Origin: an uncultured Bryobacteraceae bacterium
Lineage (GTDB): Bacteria > Acidobacteriota > Terriglobia > Bryobacterales > Bryobacteraceae
Direction: 5' to 3'
DNA: 48,484 bases
Assembly (NCBI GenBank): GCA_937920635.1
Contig: CAKZUE010000041.1
Location: 1-48,484, forward strand
Positions 1 through 7,504 of the stretch are shown here, one piece after another; positions within the stretch are counted from its first letter, which is position 1; the number at the start of each line of letters is the position of its first letter. The notes under the pieces are model-generated. The model was not told the origin of the DNA, ran no database searches, and saw only the letters and a program-made list of their open reading frames with translations. Position numbers and translations under genes: made by a program.

Positions 1-163
1 GGAAATTCTTCTGGGCGGCGTAGGCGACGCGCCACCACTGCCGCAACAGCGCCTTGAAGGGCGGCGTGCGCCACTGGCCACTTTGGTTCGCGCCGCCGAG
101 GAAGGCTGGAGTAAGAAATTGGATCTGGTATTTCTGGTGAATCCAGCGCAAGGAGTCCGGCAT
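1..163 (-). CDS. cmr1: Cmr1-like RAMP protein of a type III-B CRISPR effector (5' end only)
   Basis: The minus strand from an ATG at 163 is open to the window edge and encodes 54 residues. They read as the N-terminus of a Cas RAMP protein: FLTPAFLGG at about residues 16-24, then an NQ pair, then WRTPPFKALLRQWWR at about 31-45. A beta strand ending in LTP-x-FLGG, followed by a P-x-(I/F)-K-(A/G)-LLR-x-WWR segment, is the signature of the first RRM-like fold of Cmr1, the subunit that caps the Cmr target-RNA complex. An SD-like AAAGGCGG lies 7 nt before the ATG. The rest of the gene, and any other cmr genes, CRISPR array or adaptation genes, must lie left of the window; no repeat array is seen here. 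The call rests on motif recognition only; another Cas7-group RAMP is the main alternative. Confidence 0.8.
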   Translation of the reverse strand, partial: MPDSLRWIHQKYQIQFLTPAFLGGANQSGQWRTPPFKALLRQWWRVAYAAQKNF

Positions 164-217
164 GGTTGGTCCGCCTTTTAGACATCAAATACCATGCCCG
201 TGTAAAAAGCAAGCTCT

Positions 218-229
218 GACAACGTTGTC
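218..229. promoter_or_regulatory. Perfect 12-bp palindrome upstream of cmr1
   Basis: GACAACGTTGTC is a perfect palindrome in the 111-bp gap between the phosphofructokinase stop and the cmr1 start, 55 bp before the cmr1 ATG. Its position would suit an operator. No convincing -35/-10 pair is visible beside it, so the role is inferred and weak. Confidence 0.3.
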
Positions 230-274
230 GCTGATTGGATTGGCAAGATTGTGGCGGCGAAGACGAAGGAAATT

Positions 275-1582
275 TCACTTCCAGCCCGCCGGCTGGCCGG
301 TCACGGCAAGGACGGATTTCCAAAGCTCGCCGTCCAGGCTGACGGTCTTTCGCCCCTCCGTAATCATGTGGGAGGGCACATGCACCATGCGGTTGTGGAC
401 AAGGCCGATGATGAGGCCGCTGCGGCCGGTCATGGCGGCGTGGACGGCGTTGCGGGCCAGACCGTCGCACAGGATCGAGTCCTCCGTATCGGCGGGCAGG
501 CCGCGGATCATGTAACTGGGATCGATATAGCGGACATTGACGGGGATGGATTTTGCGCGGAAGTACGCCGTGATCCGGTCGCGCAGAAAAACGCCGATGT
601 CGGCGTGCTTGATGTTTCCCGAGGCGTCTTTTTCGACGGAATCGCGGGGAATCAGATGCTGGCCTGCCCCTTCGGCGACGACGATGACGGCATGGCGCTT
701 GCGCGCGAGGCGCTGCTCGAGCACGGCAAGCAGGCCGCGCTCGCCTTCCAGTTCAAAAGGCTGTTCGGGGATGAGGCAATAGTTCACCTCCCCGCTGGCC
801 AGAGTGGCGCCGGCGGCGATGAAGCCGGAGTCGCGGCCCATCAGCTTGACGAGTCCGACGCCATTGAGTACGGCGCGCGCCTCGGTGTGCGCCACGTTGA
901 TGACCTGGCGTGCGGCATTGACGGCGGTGCCGTAGCCGAAGGTGCGGCTGACGTAGAGGATGTCGTTGTCGATGGTCTTGGGGATGCCAACGACGGCGAG
1001 AGAACGACCGGAGGCGCAGGCGGCTTCGTGAATCTTGTAAGCGCCGCGCTGCGTGCCGTCGCCGCCGATGGGGAAGAGGATGTTGACCCCGAGATCGCGA
1101 AGGCAGCGCACCATCACTTCCGGGTCTTCCGGACCGCGGGAGGTGCCGAGGATCGTGCCGCCCTGCTCGTGGATGTCGCTCACCATCTCCGCCGTCAGAT
1201 CCATGGGCGGGAAGCCGTTGGCGGGATTCAGGCCGTGGTAGCCGTAGCGCATCCCGTAGATCCGCGTGACACCGTATTGCGAGCGCAGGCTGAAGACGAG
1301 GCTGCGGATCACGTTGTTCAAACCCGGACAAAGCCCGCCGCAGGTGACGATGGCGGCGGCGCTGTGATCGGGATCGAAGAAGATCGTTTCGCGCGGGCCA
1401 GCCTTCTCGAACAGGACATTGCCCGGGCGGTCGAGCCCTTCATAACGCGTGATGTGCAGCGGGATGTAATGGCTGTCGGCCACGAACGGATTGGGATGCT
1501 CGGGGTCGATGTCGCGCGAGGGCAGCGGCGATGGAATGCGCGCATCGCCCAGGCGCTCCACATAAGCGATTCTCGTGTCCAT
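275..1582 (-). CDS. pfkA: ATP-dependent 6-phosphofructokinase, plant/kinetoplastid-like group
   Basis: A 435-residue enzyme that phosphorylates fructose 6-phosphate in glycolysis. CGGLCPGLNNVIRSLV (about 81-96) is the first nucleotide-binding loop. GGDGTQRGA (173-181) and PKTIDNDI (201-208) carry the metal and catalytic site, with Asp205 the expected proton acceptor. The Gly in GGDGT is typical of ATP-using enzymes; the Lys of PKTIDND is typical of PPi enzymes but also of plant and trypanosome ATP-PFKs, and the long N-terminus fits that group. A start at 1636 is possible, but the extra 18 residues look non-homologous. No clear SD precedes 1582; a TACACT hexamer lies 9 nt upstream, so a leaderless mRNA is possible. 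The gene is divergent from the DUF1080 gene, with 68 bp between starts. Confidence 0.9.
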   Translation of the reverse strand: MDTRIAYVERLGDARIPSPLPSRDIDPEHPNPFVADSHYIPLHITRYEGLDRPGNVLFEKAGPRETIFFDPDHSAAAIVTCGGLCPGLNNVIRSLVFSLRSQYGVTRIYGMRYGYHGLNPANGFPPMDLTAEMVSDIHEQGGTILGTSRGPEDPEVMVRCLRDLGVNILFPIGGDGTQRGAYKIHEAACASGRSLAVVGIPKTIDNDILYVSRTFGYGTAVNAARQVINVAHTEARAVLNGVGLVKLMGRDSGFIAAGATLASGEVNYCLIPEQPFELEGERGLLAVLEQRLARKRHAVIVVAEGAGQHLIPRDSVEKDASGNIKHADIGVFLRDRITAYFRAKSIPVNVRYIDPSYMIRGLPADTEDSILCDGLARNAVHAAMTGRSGLIIGLVHNRMVHVPSHMITEGRKTVSLDGELWKSVLAVTGQPAGWK

Positions 1583-1591
1583 GTGCAGGCA

Positions 1592-1597
1592 AGTGTA
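1592..1597 (-). promoter_or_regulatory. -10-like hexamer of pfkA
   Basis: TACACT on the minus strand ends 9 nt before the pfkA ATG. This would place transcription initiation at or next to the start codon. No consensus -35 at 16-18 bp spacing was found. Confidence 0.35.
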
Positions 1598-1650
1598 GCG
1601 CAGCGCGTGACGCCGGTACCGCAGGCCGCCCGTCAAGTAGAATGACGGGC

Positions 1651-2259
1651 ATGAAGAGACTTTCTGGACTCATGGTGATGGCCCTGGCCGCCGCGTGCGC
1701 GCTGCCCGGGCAGCAGATCAAGACCGGCGAATGGGCGCCGATGTTCAACGGCAAGAACCTCGATGGCTGGAAGGCCAACGAGAACCCGCAGGCGTGGGAG
1801 GTGGTCATCGAAGACGGCCAGCCGGCCATCAAGACCACCGGCTTCCGCAGCCACCTGTTCTGGATGGTGGAGGAGTGCGAGGACTGCGAATTCAAGGCGG
1901 ATTTCAAGGTGACCGACGGCAGCAACTCGGGGATGTATTTCCGGGCGGCGTTCGAGCCGGGCTGGCCCAAGGGCTACGAAGCGCAGGTCAACGCCACCCA
2001 CAAAGACCCGGTGAAGACCGGCAGCCTGTACAACTTCCACAAGAACTTCGAGAGCCCGACGAAGCCGAACGAGTGGGGCACGCAGCACATCATCGTGCAG
2101 GGCAACCATATCGTGATCAAGGTCAACGACAAGGTGATCACCGACTACGTGGACGAGAAGAACACCTACCAGAAGGGCTGGCTGGCTTTGCAGGGACACG
2201 ACCCCAATTCGACCACCTATTACCGCAACCTGTATTACAAGCGGTTGCCGAAGAAATAG
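1651..2259 (+). CDS. Exported DUF1080 (3-keto-disaccharide hydrolase-like) protein
   Basis: A 202-residue exported protein. The N-terminus MKRLSGLMVMALAAACALPGQQ is a signal peptide; the Cys in LAAAC could be lipidated, though the lipobox is not ideal. The mature part is a single DUF1080/3-keto-disaccharide hydrolase domain (concanavalin-like beta sandwich). It starts MFNGKNLDGWK and includes the family segments SGMYFRAAFE and YEAQVNATH. Proteins of this family in Acidobacteria and Planctomycetes act on sugar derivatives in the periplasm or at the cell surface; the substrate cannot be told from sequence. ATG 1651 was chosen because it begins the signal peptide directly; ATG 1642, three codons upstream, is equally possible. 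A hairpin follows the stop. Confidence 0.85.
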   Translation: MKRLSGLMVMALAAACALPGQQIKTGEWAPMFNGKNLDGWKANENPQAWEVVIEDGQPAIKTTGFRSHLFWMVEECEDCEFKADFKVTDGSNSGMYFRAAFEPGWPKGYEAQVNATHKDPVKTGSLYNFHKNFESPTKPNEWGTQHIIVQGNHIVIKVNDKVITDYVDEKNTYQKGWLALQGHDPNSTTYYRNLYYKRLPKK

Positions 2260-2272
2260 GAGCGGACACGGG

Positions 2273-2302
2273 AAGGCGGCGCGCGGACCGCAACGCCGCC
2301 TT
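2273..2302. terminator. Hairpin between convergent genes
   Basis: AAGGCGGCG (2273-2281) pairs perfectly with CGCCGCCTT (2294-2302) around a 12-nt loop, just after the DUF1080 stop. It touches the TAA of the convergent TPR gene. AATTCTTC follows on the plus strand, so it may act as a modest bidirectional terminator. Confidence 0.5.
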
Positions 2303-4337
2303 AATTCTTCTGCTGGGCGCCTTCCCGCGCGAGGCGGATGCGCGCGTTCTCGAGTTTCTTCCGGATCTTCGCCACCTCTTCATGGTCGATGTCGCTGGGG
2401 GCGCTGGACTGCCACTCCTGGAGAGAGCGCTCCCAGTGCTGCACGGCGTCCTTCAGGCGGCTCATGCTGTAATACACGTCGCCCATGTGGTCGTGGACGG
2501 TGGGATCGCGGCTGCTGCGGGCGAGCGACTTCTGGAGATACTCGGCAGCCTGCTCGAGCTGGTTGAGCCGGTAGTAGACCCAGCCGAGGGAGTCCAGAAA
2601 CGCGCTGTTGTTGGGCTCTAACGCCACCGCCTGGCGGACCAGTTCCAGCGCTTCCTGGAGGCGCACGTTGCGGTCGGCCAGCATGTAGCCGAGGTAGTTG
2701 AGGGCGGAAGCGGACCTGGGGTTGATTTCCAGGACTTTGCGGAATTCCGCCTCGGCCAGATCGTATTTTTTCTGCCGTTCATACATGGCGCCGCGCATGA
2801 AGTGAATGACTTCTTTTTCTTCCGGCGTGGAGGAAAGCTTGCCGGCTTCATCCAGCGCGCGGGCCATTTCGGCGAAATTCTTCTGTTTTTCGTACACCTG
2901 CGCGAGCGCAATCCATGTTTCGCGGTCGTTCTTGCCGTCGAAGGAGGACTTCAGCAGCGATTCGGCCTCCCGGTGGCGTCCGAGATCGGCGTACACGGTG
3001 GCGGCGAGGCTCTTGATCAGCCGGTCGTTAGGGTATTTCTGCAGCGCAGCTTTTGCTTCCTTTTCAGCGGCCGCAAACTCTTTGGCTGCCCGCAGGGCGT
3101 CGATGATCTGGGCTTCAGCGCGGGCGGCGGAGTCCGGGTCCACCTGGGCCATTTCGCGGAACGCGGCGATGGCATCGGCCGTCTGCTCGGCCATGCGGTG
3201 GAGCAGCCCGAGCCGCTCGAGCAGGATCGCGCGGTTCGTTCTTTCCCCGAAAGAGCCGGGGCGGCGCTCGATGGAAGCGAGAATCTCCTTCAACCTGGCG
3301 ATCGCCTCCGTCAGCTTGCCCTGCGCTTCCAGCAGGCTCACCTCGTTGTACTGCACCTCGAGATTGGCGGGGTCAAGCGCGGCGGCCCGCCTGGCGTACT
3401 CTTCGGCCTTTCCGAAATTCTGCTTCTGGCGGTGGATCTGGGACAGCCGCAACAGGGCGAGGAGGTCGTTGGACTCCGCGGACAGCAGCTCCTCAAACGC
3501 GGCCTGGGCTTTCTCGTATTCTTCAGCAGCGAATAGCGACTGCGCCCACGCGCGCTTCAGGTCGAGGTTATCCGGTGTGAGCTCGAGGGCGCGGCGGTAG
3601 GTCTCAGCCGCCTCGCGGTACTGGCGGAGCTGCTCGTAAGCGGAGGCGAGAGCCAGCAGCGTGCGCGTGCTCGGGTTCTTCTCCGCCACGCGCTTCAGCA
3701 TCTGGCTGGCGGACGCAGTGTCGCCGAGATCGGAGTAGACCATGGCGAGCCCGGTGAGGGCGTCTTCATTGGTCTCGTCGATCTCCAGCACCTTCTTGAA
3801 GGCGCGCTCCGAGGCCGGCGAATTCTGGAGGAGCTTGTAGAGCCGCCCCAGCATCAGCCACGCTTCCTTGTCGCGCGGCGCCAGCTCGGTGACTTTCTCA
3901 TACTGGACGACGGCCTGTTTCAGCATGTCCTCGTTCATCCGCGCGGACTGGCCCTCGCGGATGCGGGCTGTGTACAGTCGGCCGAGGATGCGCCGGGAGT
4001 TGACGTCAGCGGGATTGCGGCGCACGGCCTCTTCCAGCTCGCTGACGGCGGAGCGGATCTGGCCGCTCTGGACGTAGAGTTCGGCCAGCTCTTCGGCCAG
4101 CGACGATGCCTCCGGGTCGAACTGCACGGCGAGCCGGTAGTTCTCGATGGCCTTCTGGACGTATTCGCCGCGCCCGCCGAATTGAGCGGCCAGTTCGGCG
4201 TACAGGTGGCCGAGTGCGGCGTGATAATAGGCCGAAGCCTTGTCTGGCTGGGCCTGCCGCGCAGGCGGCTGCACCTGGGCGGCGAGAGGAGCCACGGAGG
4301 CCGCCAGTACAAAACAAACAAGAGTGGAAATTTTCAT
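2301..4337 (-). CDS. Exported tetratricopeptide-repeat protein
   Basis: A 678-residue protein with a Sec signal peptide (MKISTLVCFVLAASVAPLAAQ) followed by a nearly continuous array of about 13 or more TPR units. Repeats with the usual A-x-x-x-Y/L...A...P pattern include AIENYRLAVQFDP, AVSELEEAVRRNP, AVVQYEKVTELAP, AFKKVLEIDE, AAETYRRALELTP and AEFRKVLEINP. No enzyme domain is seen. Such proteins act as periplasmic or membrane-associated scaffolds; a specific role cannot be assigned. The start at 4337 is chosen because it gives a standard signal peptide; ATG 4346 is possible. The C-terminus ends shortly after the last repeats in a charged helix. Confidence 0.85.
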   Translation of the reverse strand: MKISTLVCFVLAASVAPLAAQVQPPARQAQPDKASAYYHAALGHLYAELAAQFGGRGEYVQKAIENYRLAVQFDPEASSLAEELAELYVQSGQIRSAVSELEEAVRRNPADVNSRRILGRLYTARIREGQSARMNEDMLKQAVVQYEKVTELAPRDKEAWLMLGRLYKLLQNSPASERAFKKVLEIDETNEDALTGLAMVYSDLGDTASASQMLKRVAEKNPSTRTLLALASAYEQLRQYREAAETYRRALELTPDNLDLKRAWAQSLFAAEEYEKAQAAFEELLSAESNDLLALLRLSQIHRQKQNFGKAEEYARRAAALDPANLEVQYNEVSLLEAQGKLTEAIARLKEILASIERRPGSFGERTNRAILLERLGLLHRMAEQTADAIAAFREMAQVDPDSAARAEAQIIDALRAAKEFAAAEKEAKAALQKYPNDRLIKSLAATVYADLGRHREAESLLKSSFDGKNDRETWIALAQVYEKQKNFAEMARALDEAGKLSSTPEEKEVIHFMRGAMYERQKKYDLAEAEFRKVLEINPRSASALNYLGYMLADRNVRLQEALELVRQAVALEPNNSAFLDSLGWVYYRLNQLEQAAEYLQKSLARSSRDPTVHDHMGDVYYSMSRLKDAVQHWERSLQEWQSSAPSDIDHEEVAKIRKKLENARIRLAREGAQQKN

Positions 4338-4397
4338 CGTCGCCATCCCGGCCCGGGCGCCGGACCGCCACTGCAAAAGTGGCGGCGGCGGAGGCCG

Positions 4398-4426
4398 TTG
4401 TTATCCTAACTATATCTGATGTGTAA
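4398..4426 (-). promoter_or_regulatory. Candidate promoter of the TPR gene
   Basis: In the AT-rich centre of the 134-bp divergent gap, the minus strand reads TTACAC (4426-4421), a 17-nt spacer, then TAACAA (4403-4398). This gives a leader of about 55 nt to the TPR start. The match to consensus is partial. Confidence 0.35.
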
Positions 4427-4471
4427 CAGGCGCGCCGCGGTTCCCATCCGCCGCGGTTTTCCGGATTGACC

Positions 4472-5434
4472 ATGACGAATCAGGCAGGCGGCGACCATCC
4501 GCTGCTCGTCATTCTGGGGCCCACCTGTTCCGGAAAGAGCAGCCTGGCGCTCGAAGTGGCGCGGCGCCTGCACGGAGAGATCGTCAATTGCGATTCGCTC
4601 CAGTTGTACCGCGGGATGGACATCGGCACAGCCAAAACCCCGCCGGAGGAGCGCGCCGGGGCGCCCCACCATCTGTTCGACGTCCTGGAACCGTGGGAGG
4701 TGTTCAGCGCCGGCGCCTACGCCCGGGCGGCACGGGCTGTGCTCGAGGAGATTCGCGCCCGCGGCGCGTTGCCCGTGGTTGCTGGGGGCACGGGCTTTTA
4801 TCTGAAGGCGCTGCTGGAGGGGCTGGCCGAGGCGCCCCCGCGGAACGAGGCGCTGCGGGCGCGGCTGCTGGACAGAGAGCGGACACGCCCGGGCAGCCTG
4901 CACCGGATCCTGCGGCGCCTGGATCGGCGCACGGCTGCCTCGATCCACCCGAACGACGTCCAGAAAACAATGCGCGCGCTGGAGATCTGCCTGGCTTTGC
5001 GCCGCCCTGCGTCGGCGGTATTCGCGGCCGGAAAGAGGCCTCTGGCAGGGTACCGCACCCTGAAGCTGGGACTGCGCCCGCCGCGCGAGGCGCTGGTCGC
5101 AAGAATCTACGGCAGAACCCGGCGGATGTTCGAACAGGGTTTGATCGAGGAGGTGCGAAGCCTTCTGGCACGCGGCGTTCCCGCCACGGCCAAGGCCTTC
5201 GAGTCGATCGGCTACAAGCAGGCCCTCGCTGTGCTGCAAGGGCGCCTCCAGCCGGAAGACGCGGTGGAGCTGGCCGCCATTGCCACGCGCCAATATGCGA
5301 AGCGCCAGATGACATGGTTCCGGCGGGAACCGGGAGTCGAGTGGTTTGAAGGATTTGGGGACGATTCCCAGACCGCAGCCTGGGCCGTGGGGCGCGCGGC
5401 GGCGTTTCTCGGCGAATTTTACATCGATCCTTAG
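4472..5434 (+). CDS. miaA: tRNA dimethylallyltransferase MiaA
   Basis: A 320-residue enzyme that transfers dimethylallyl from DMAPP to N6 of A37 in tRNAs reading UNN codons, the first step to ms2i6A. The P-loop GPTCSGKS is at 16-23. The conserved CDSLQLYRGMDIGTAKP-like segment is at about 40-56, here ending AKTPPEE, followed by HHLFDVLEP, VVAGGTGFYLKALLEG and the RQYAKRQMTWFRRE segment near the C-terminus, which contacts tRNA. Length is normal for the family. ATG 4472 is preferred over TTG 4466, two codons upstream. The gene stands alone between the divergent TPR gene and a small secreted protein. Confidence 0.95.
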   Translation: MTNQAGGDHPLLVILGPTCSGKSSLALEVARRLHGEIVNCDSLQLYRGMDIGTAKTPPEERAGAPHHLFDVLEPWEVFSAGAYARAARAVLEEIRARGALPVVAGGTGFYLKALLEGLAEAPPRNEALRARLLDRERTRPGSLHRILRRLDRRTAASIHPNDVQKTMRALEICLALRRPASAVFAAGKRPLAGYRTLKLGLRPPREALVARIYGRTRRMFEQGLIEEVRSLLARGVPATAKAFESIGYKQALAVLQGRLQPEDAVELAAIATRQYAKRQMTWFRREPGVEWFEGFGDDSQTAAWAVGRAAAFLGEFYIDP

Positions 5435-5564
5435 AACTTGGCGAGCGGCTGAACCGTCTTTATAAATGAGAAGCGGAGACAGGGACAGGCTTCGCGCTTA
5501 GTGTGTTTGTGTTAGCTGGAACAGATAGCACCACTTAGAAGTTGGAAATTTAATGTAGCGGCCC

Positions 5565-5593
5565 TGTTCAAAGCCAATCGGATCGAATATACT
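5565..5593 (+). promoter_or_regulatory. Candidate promoter of the small secreted protein
   Basis: TATACT (5588-5593) is a near-consensus -10. TGTTCA (5565-5570) lies 17 nt upstream as a weak -35. The predicted leader is about 10 nt and contains AGGGAG. Confidence 0.5.
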
Positions 5594-5610
5594 GAGACTA
5601 GGGAGTGTCC

Positions 5611-5934
5611 ATGATGACCAAAACCATGAAGTTTTTGGCTGTTTTTCTGACAATCGGATTGCTTGCCGCGTCGGCGGCGACTTATAACGTGACGCTTTTC
5701 CAGCCATCCCAGGTGGCGGGCAAAGAGCTGAAGCCTGGCGATTATAAACTCATTCTCGAAGACGGCAAGGCCATTATCCAGAAAGGCAAAGAAAAAGTCG
5801 AGGCGGGCGTGAAGGTCGAGCAGGGCGACTCGAAATTCAGCTCCACCTCGGTCCGATATGCCGAAGAGAATGGCAAGTTGAAGATCCAGGAGATCCGGCT
5901 GGGTGGAACTACGATGAAAGTCGTCTTCAATTAA
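5611..5934 (+). CDS. Small exported protein of unknown function
   Basis: A 107-residue protein: signal peptide (MMTKTMKFLAVFLTIGLLAASA) followed by an all-beta-looking domain of about 80 residues (TYNVTLFQPSQVAGKELKPG, then DYKLILEDGKAII). Lys and Glu are frequent and there are no cysteines. Small single-domain exported proteins of this form are common in Acidobacteria; no function is assigned. ATG 5611 has AGGGAG 5 nt upstream; GTG 5605 overlaps that SD and is rejected. The gene has its own -10 and a strong terminator, so it is a single-gene transcript. Its lower GC than the neighbours and tidy signals suggest strong expression. Confidence 0.8.
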   Translation: MMTKTMKFLAVFLTIGLLAASAATYNVTLFQPSQVAGKELKPGDYKLILEDGKAIIQKGKEKVEAGVKVEQGDSKFSSTSVRYAEENGKLKIQEIRLGGTTMKVVFN

Positions 5935-5970
5935 GCCGGGAAACGAATCTCTATTCCCTCCCAGAAAAGT

Positions 5971-6005
5971 GCGCCCCCGGCGTTGTCCGGGGGTGCATTT
6001 TCTTT
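5971..6005 (+). terminator. Intrinsic terminator
   Basis: GCGCCCCCGG (5971-5980) pairs with CCGGGGGTGC (5987-5996) with one G-T wobble and a 6-nt loop. ATTTTCTTT follows. It is a clear Rho-independent terminator 37 bp after the stop of the small exported protein. Confidence 0.85.
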
Positions 6006-6063
6006 CCGGGCTTTCACAGCGGCGATTGGCAACCCCAGGGGCAGCCGCGCGGCAAGAGCGGCG

Positions 6064-6834
6064 TCACAGTCCCATGATCTGATAGCCGGAATCGACGTAG
6101 ACGATGTTGCCGGTCACGCCCCGGCCGAGGTGGGACGCCAGAAACACCGCAGTGTCCGCCACCTCGTCGGGCTCGGTGGGCCGGCGCAGGGGCGCTTTCT
6201 CCGAGACGGCTTCCAGGATCTTGGAAAAGTCCTTGATGCCTCTGGCGGAAGCCGTCTTGATCGGTCCGGCGCTGATGGCGTTGACGCGGATCTGTTGCGG
6301 CCCCAGTTCAGAGGCCAGGTAGCGCACGCTGGCTTCGAGAGCGGCTTTGGCCACGCCCATAACGTTGTAGTTGGGCAGCACGCGCTGGCTGCCGAGGTAA
6401 GTGAGAGTGGTGATGGAGCCGCCCTGCCGCATCACCGGGGCTACGGCGCGCGCCACCGCCACGAGCGAGTAGCAGGAGATCTCGTGGGCAAGCAGAAAGC
6501 CGTCGCGCGAGGTCATGTAGAAGGGGCGGGCGAGATCGTCCTTGTTGGCAAAGGCGATGGAGTGGACGACGGCGTGCAGGTCGTCGCCTTCGGCCCGCAG
6601 CATCTCTGACAGCCGCTCCATGTCGGCTTCCTGGGTGACGTCGCAGGACATGACGCGGGAGGCGCCCAGTTCACGGGCCAGTTCTTCCACGGTCTCCTGT
6701 TGGCGGTCGCCCTGATAGGTGAGAATGAGCTGCGCTCCCTCGCGCCGGAAAGCCCGCGCAATGGCATAGGCGAGGGACCAGCGGTTGGCAAGGCCGAGAA
6801 CAAGAGCGGTTCTCTCTTTCAACAACTGCGGCAT
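6064..6834 (-). CDS. fabI: Enoyl-[acyl-carrier-protein] reductase (NADH) FabI
   Basis: A 256-residue short-chain dehydrogenase that reduces trans-2-enoyl-ACP in the last step of each fatty-acid elongation round. The FabI-type nucleotide loop is LVLGLANRWSLAYAIA (11-26). The active site contains Tyr146, Tyr156 and Lys163 in the Y-x6-K form YNVMGVAK, the same numbering as E. coli FabI. HSIAFA (91-96) and the substrate-loop segment AGPIKTASARGI are also present. The C-terminus VYVDSGYQIMGL is typical. GGAG lies 5 nt before the ATG. A TACAAT hexamer overlaps the region just upstream. It is monocistronic here and is the expected target of FabI inhibitors such as triclosan. Confidence 0.96.
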   Translation of the reverse strand: MPQLLKERTALVLGLANRWSLAYAIARAFRREGAQLILTYQGDRQQETVEELARELGASRVMSCDVTQEADMERLSEMLRAEGDDLHAVVHSIAFANKDDLARPFYMTSRDGFLLAHEISCYSLVAVARAVAPVMRQGGSITTLTYLGSQRVLPNYNVMGVAKAALEASVRYLASELGPQQIRVNAISAGPIKTASARGIKDFSKILEAVSEKAPLRRPTEPDEVADTAVFLASHLGRGVTGNIVYVDSGYQIMGL

Positions 6835-6843
6835 GAATTCTCC

Positions 6844-6849
6844 ATTGTA
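6844..6849 (-). promoter_or_regulatory. -10-like hexamer of fabI
   Basis: TACAAT on the minus strand ends 9 nt before the fabI ATG and abuts its GGAG. This would leave little or no leader. Confidence 0.4.
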
Positions 6850-6913
6850 GCCCGGGACCCAGGCTGCGCTCTCTCGGCGGGCGAGCAGCGTCAGGGAGGC
6901 AGCGGCGGGGCAT

Positions 6914-7040
6914 GAAGCCGGGCTTCAGTTGGAAGCATGGAAACGCTGGGCTCGGCCCCGCCGCTGGTCTGTGCCGCGCAAGAAGGCCGAGCCTGCGCGC
7001 TTCTGTGCCGCGAACGCAGGGTGCGAAGCGCCCGAGAGTG
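6914..7040 (+). repeat. Degenerate intergenic repeat, copy A
   Basis: Copy A of a dispersed GC-rich intergenic sequence. It runs GAAGCCGGGCTTC, TTGGAA, GAAACGCTG, CTCGGCCCCGCCGC and then TCTGTGCCGCGC (6968-6979), with a second core CTTCTGTGCCGCG at 7000-7012. Copies B (7645), C (22186) and D (24384) share the same order of blocks with many substitutions. It has no coding potential that matches the neighbours. The 926-bp stretch 6835-7760 contains only this repeat, copy B, two REP-like elements and a gene relic. Confidence 0.6.
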
Positions 7041-7271
7041 AGCGGTTCCCGCGCGGCGGCTGGGCTGCGGTGGTTGTTGCAGCGGTGTTGAGGCCGCCTG
7101 GTCGCGCCTGCGGCGCTCCCACACGGCTCCTTCGCCTCCGGCCGCTTCGCTCGCGGCGCTGAACCGAGCCGGGTTCCGCTCTCCGCACCAGGCTGCCACC
7201 TGCACGGCGCGATGCCAGGGCGCCCGCGATTCTTAAGAGAGAGACCCGCCTGGCGCCACTTCTGCAGTGAG

Positions 7272-7303
7272 AAAAAAGGGGAATTGTGTTCCTGTCCCCT
7301 TTT
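7272..7303 (-). repeat. REP-like palindromic element, copy 1
   Basis: A short imperfect palindrome with A-rich/GGGG and CCCC/T-rich arms around the centre AATTGTGTTCCTGT. It is the reverse orientation of copies 2 and 3. It forms an inverted pair with copy 2, 201 bp away. No transposase (RAYT) gene is in the window. Confidence 0.8.
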
Positions 7304-7504
7304 CTACGGCCGCGCGGATCGTGATGGGCTTCTCCGGAGTTCCCTCCAATGTGAGCCACTGCGTGCCGTCGAACGGCGCCATCATCGGATCCACATAGTT
7401 CAGCCGCTCCGGGCGGTACAGTCCTGCGTGGAGGACGATGGTGTCGCCCGGCTGCGTCGGCCGCTCCCAGACGACGCTCCAATCGCCGAGCCCCGCCCCG
7501 GGAG
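7304..7504 (-). pseudogene. Remnant of a right-handed beta-helix protein gene
   Basis: The minus strand between the two REP-like elements encodes about 66 residues without stops, and the frame also reads through both elements. Segments include GDWSVVWERPTQPGDTIVL, HAGLYRPERLNYVD and GTPEKPITIRAA. The pattern PGDTI-x-L-x-x-G-x-Y followed by GT-x-x-x-PI-x-IRA is typical of the first turns of parallel beta-helix (pectate-lyase-like, DUF1565-like) extracellular proteins. No start, signal peptide or catalytic part remains, and the sequence ends exactly at both elements, so it is called a relic. Assignment is from motif recognition only. Confidence 0.55.

Noticed and set aside
164-274. Possible CRISPR array next to cmr1
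   Set aside because: No direct repeats with regular spacing are present in this gap or in the next kilobases.
251-1645. 464-codon plus-strand open frame opposite pfkA
   Set aside because: Antisense shadow of a well-supported enzyme; the product has no recognisable motif and is a typical high-GC mirror frame.
5469-5492. GGAGACAGGGACAGG in the miaA downstream region as another REP-like copy
   Set aside because: It lacks the CCCC arm and the centre of the element; only the short GACAGG motif is shared.
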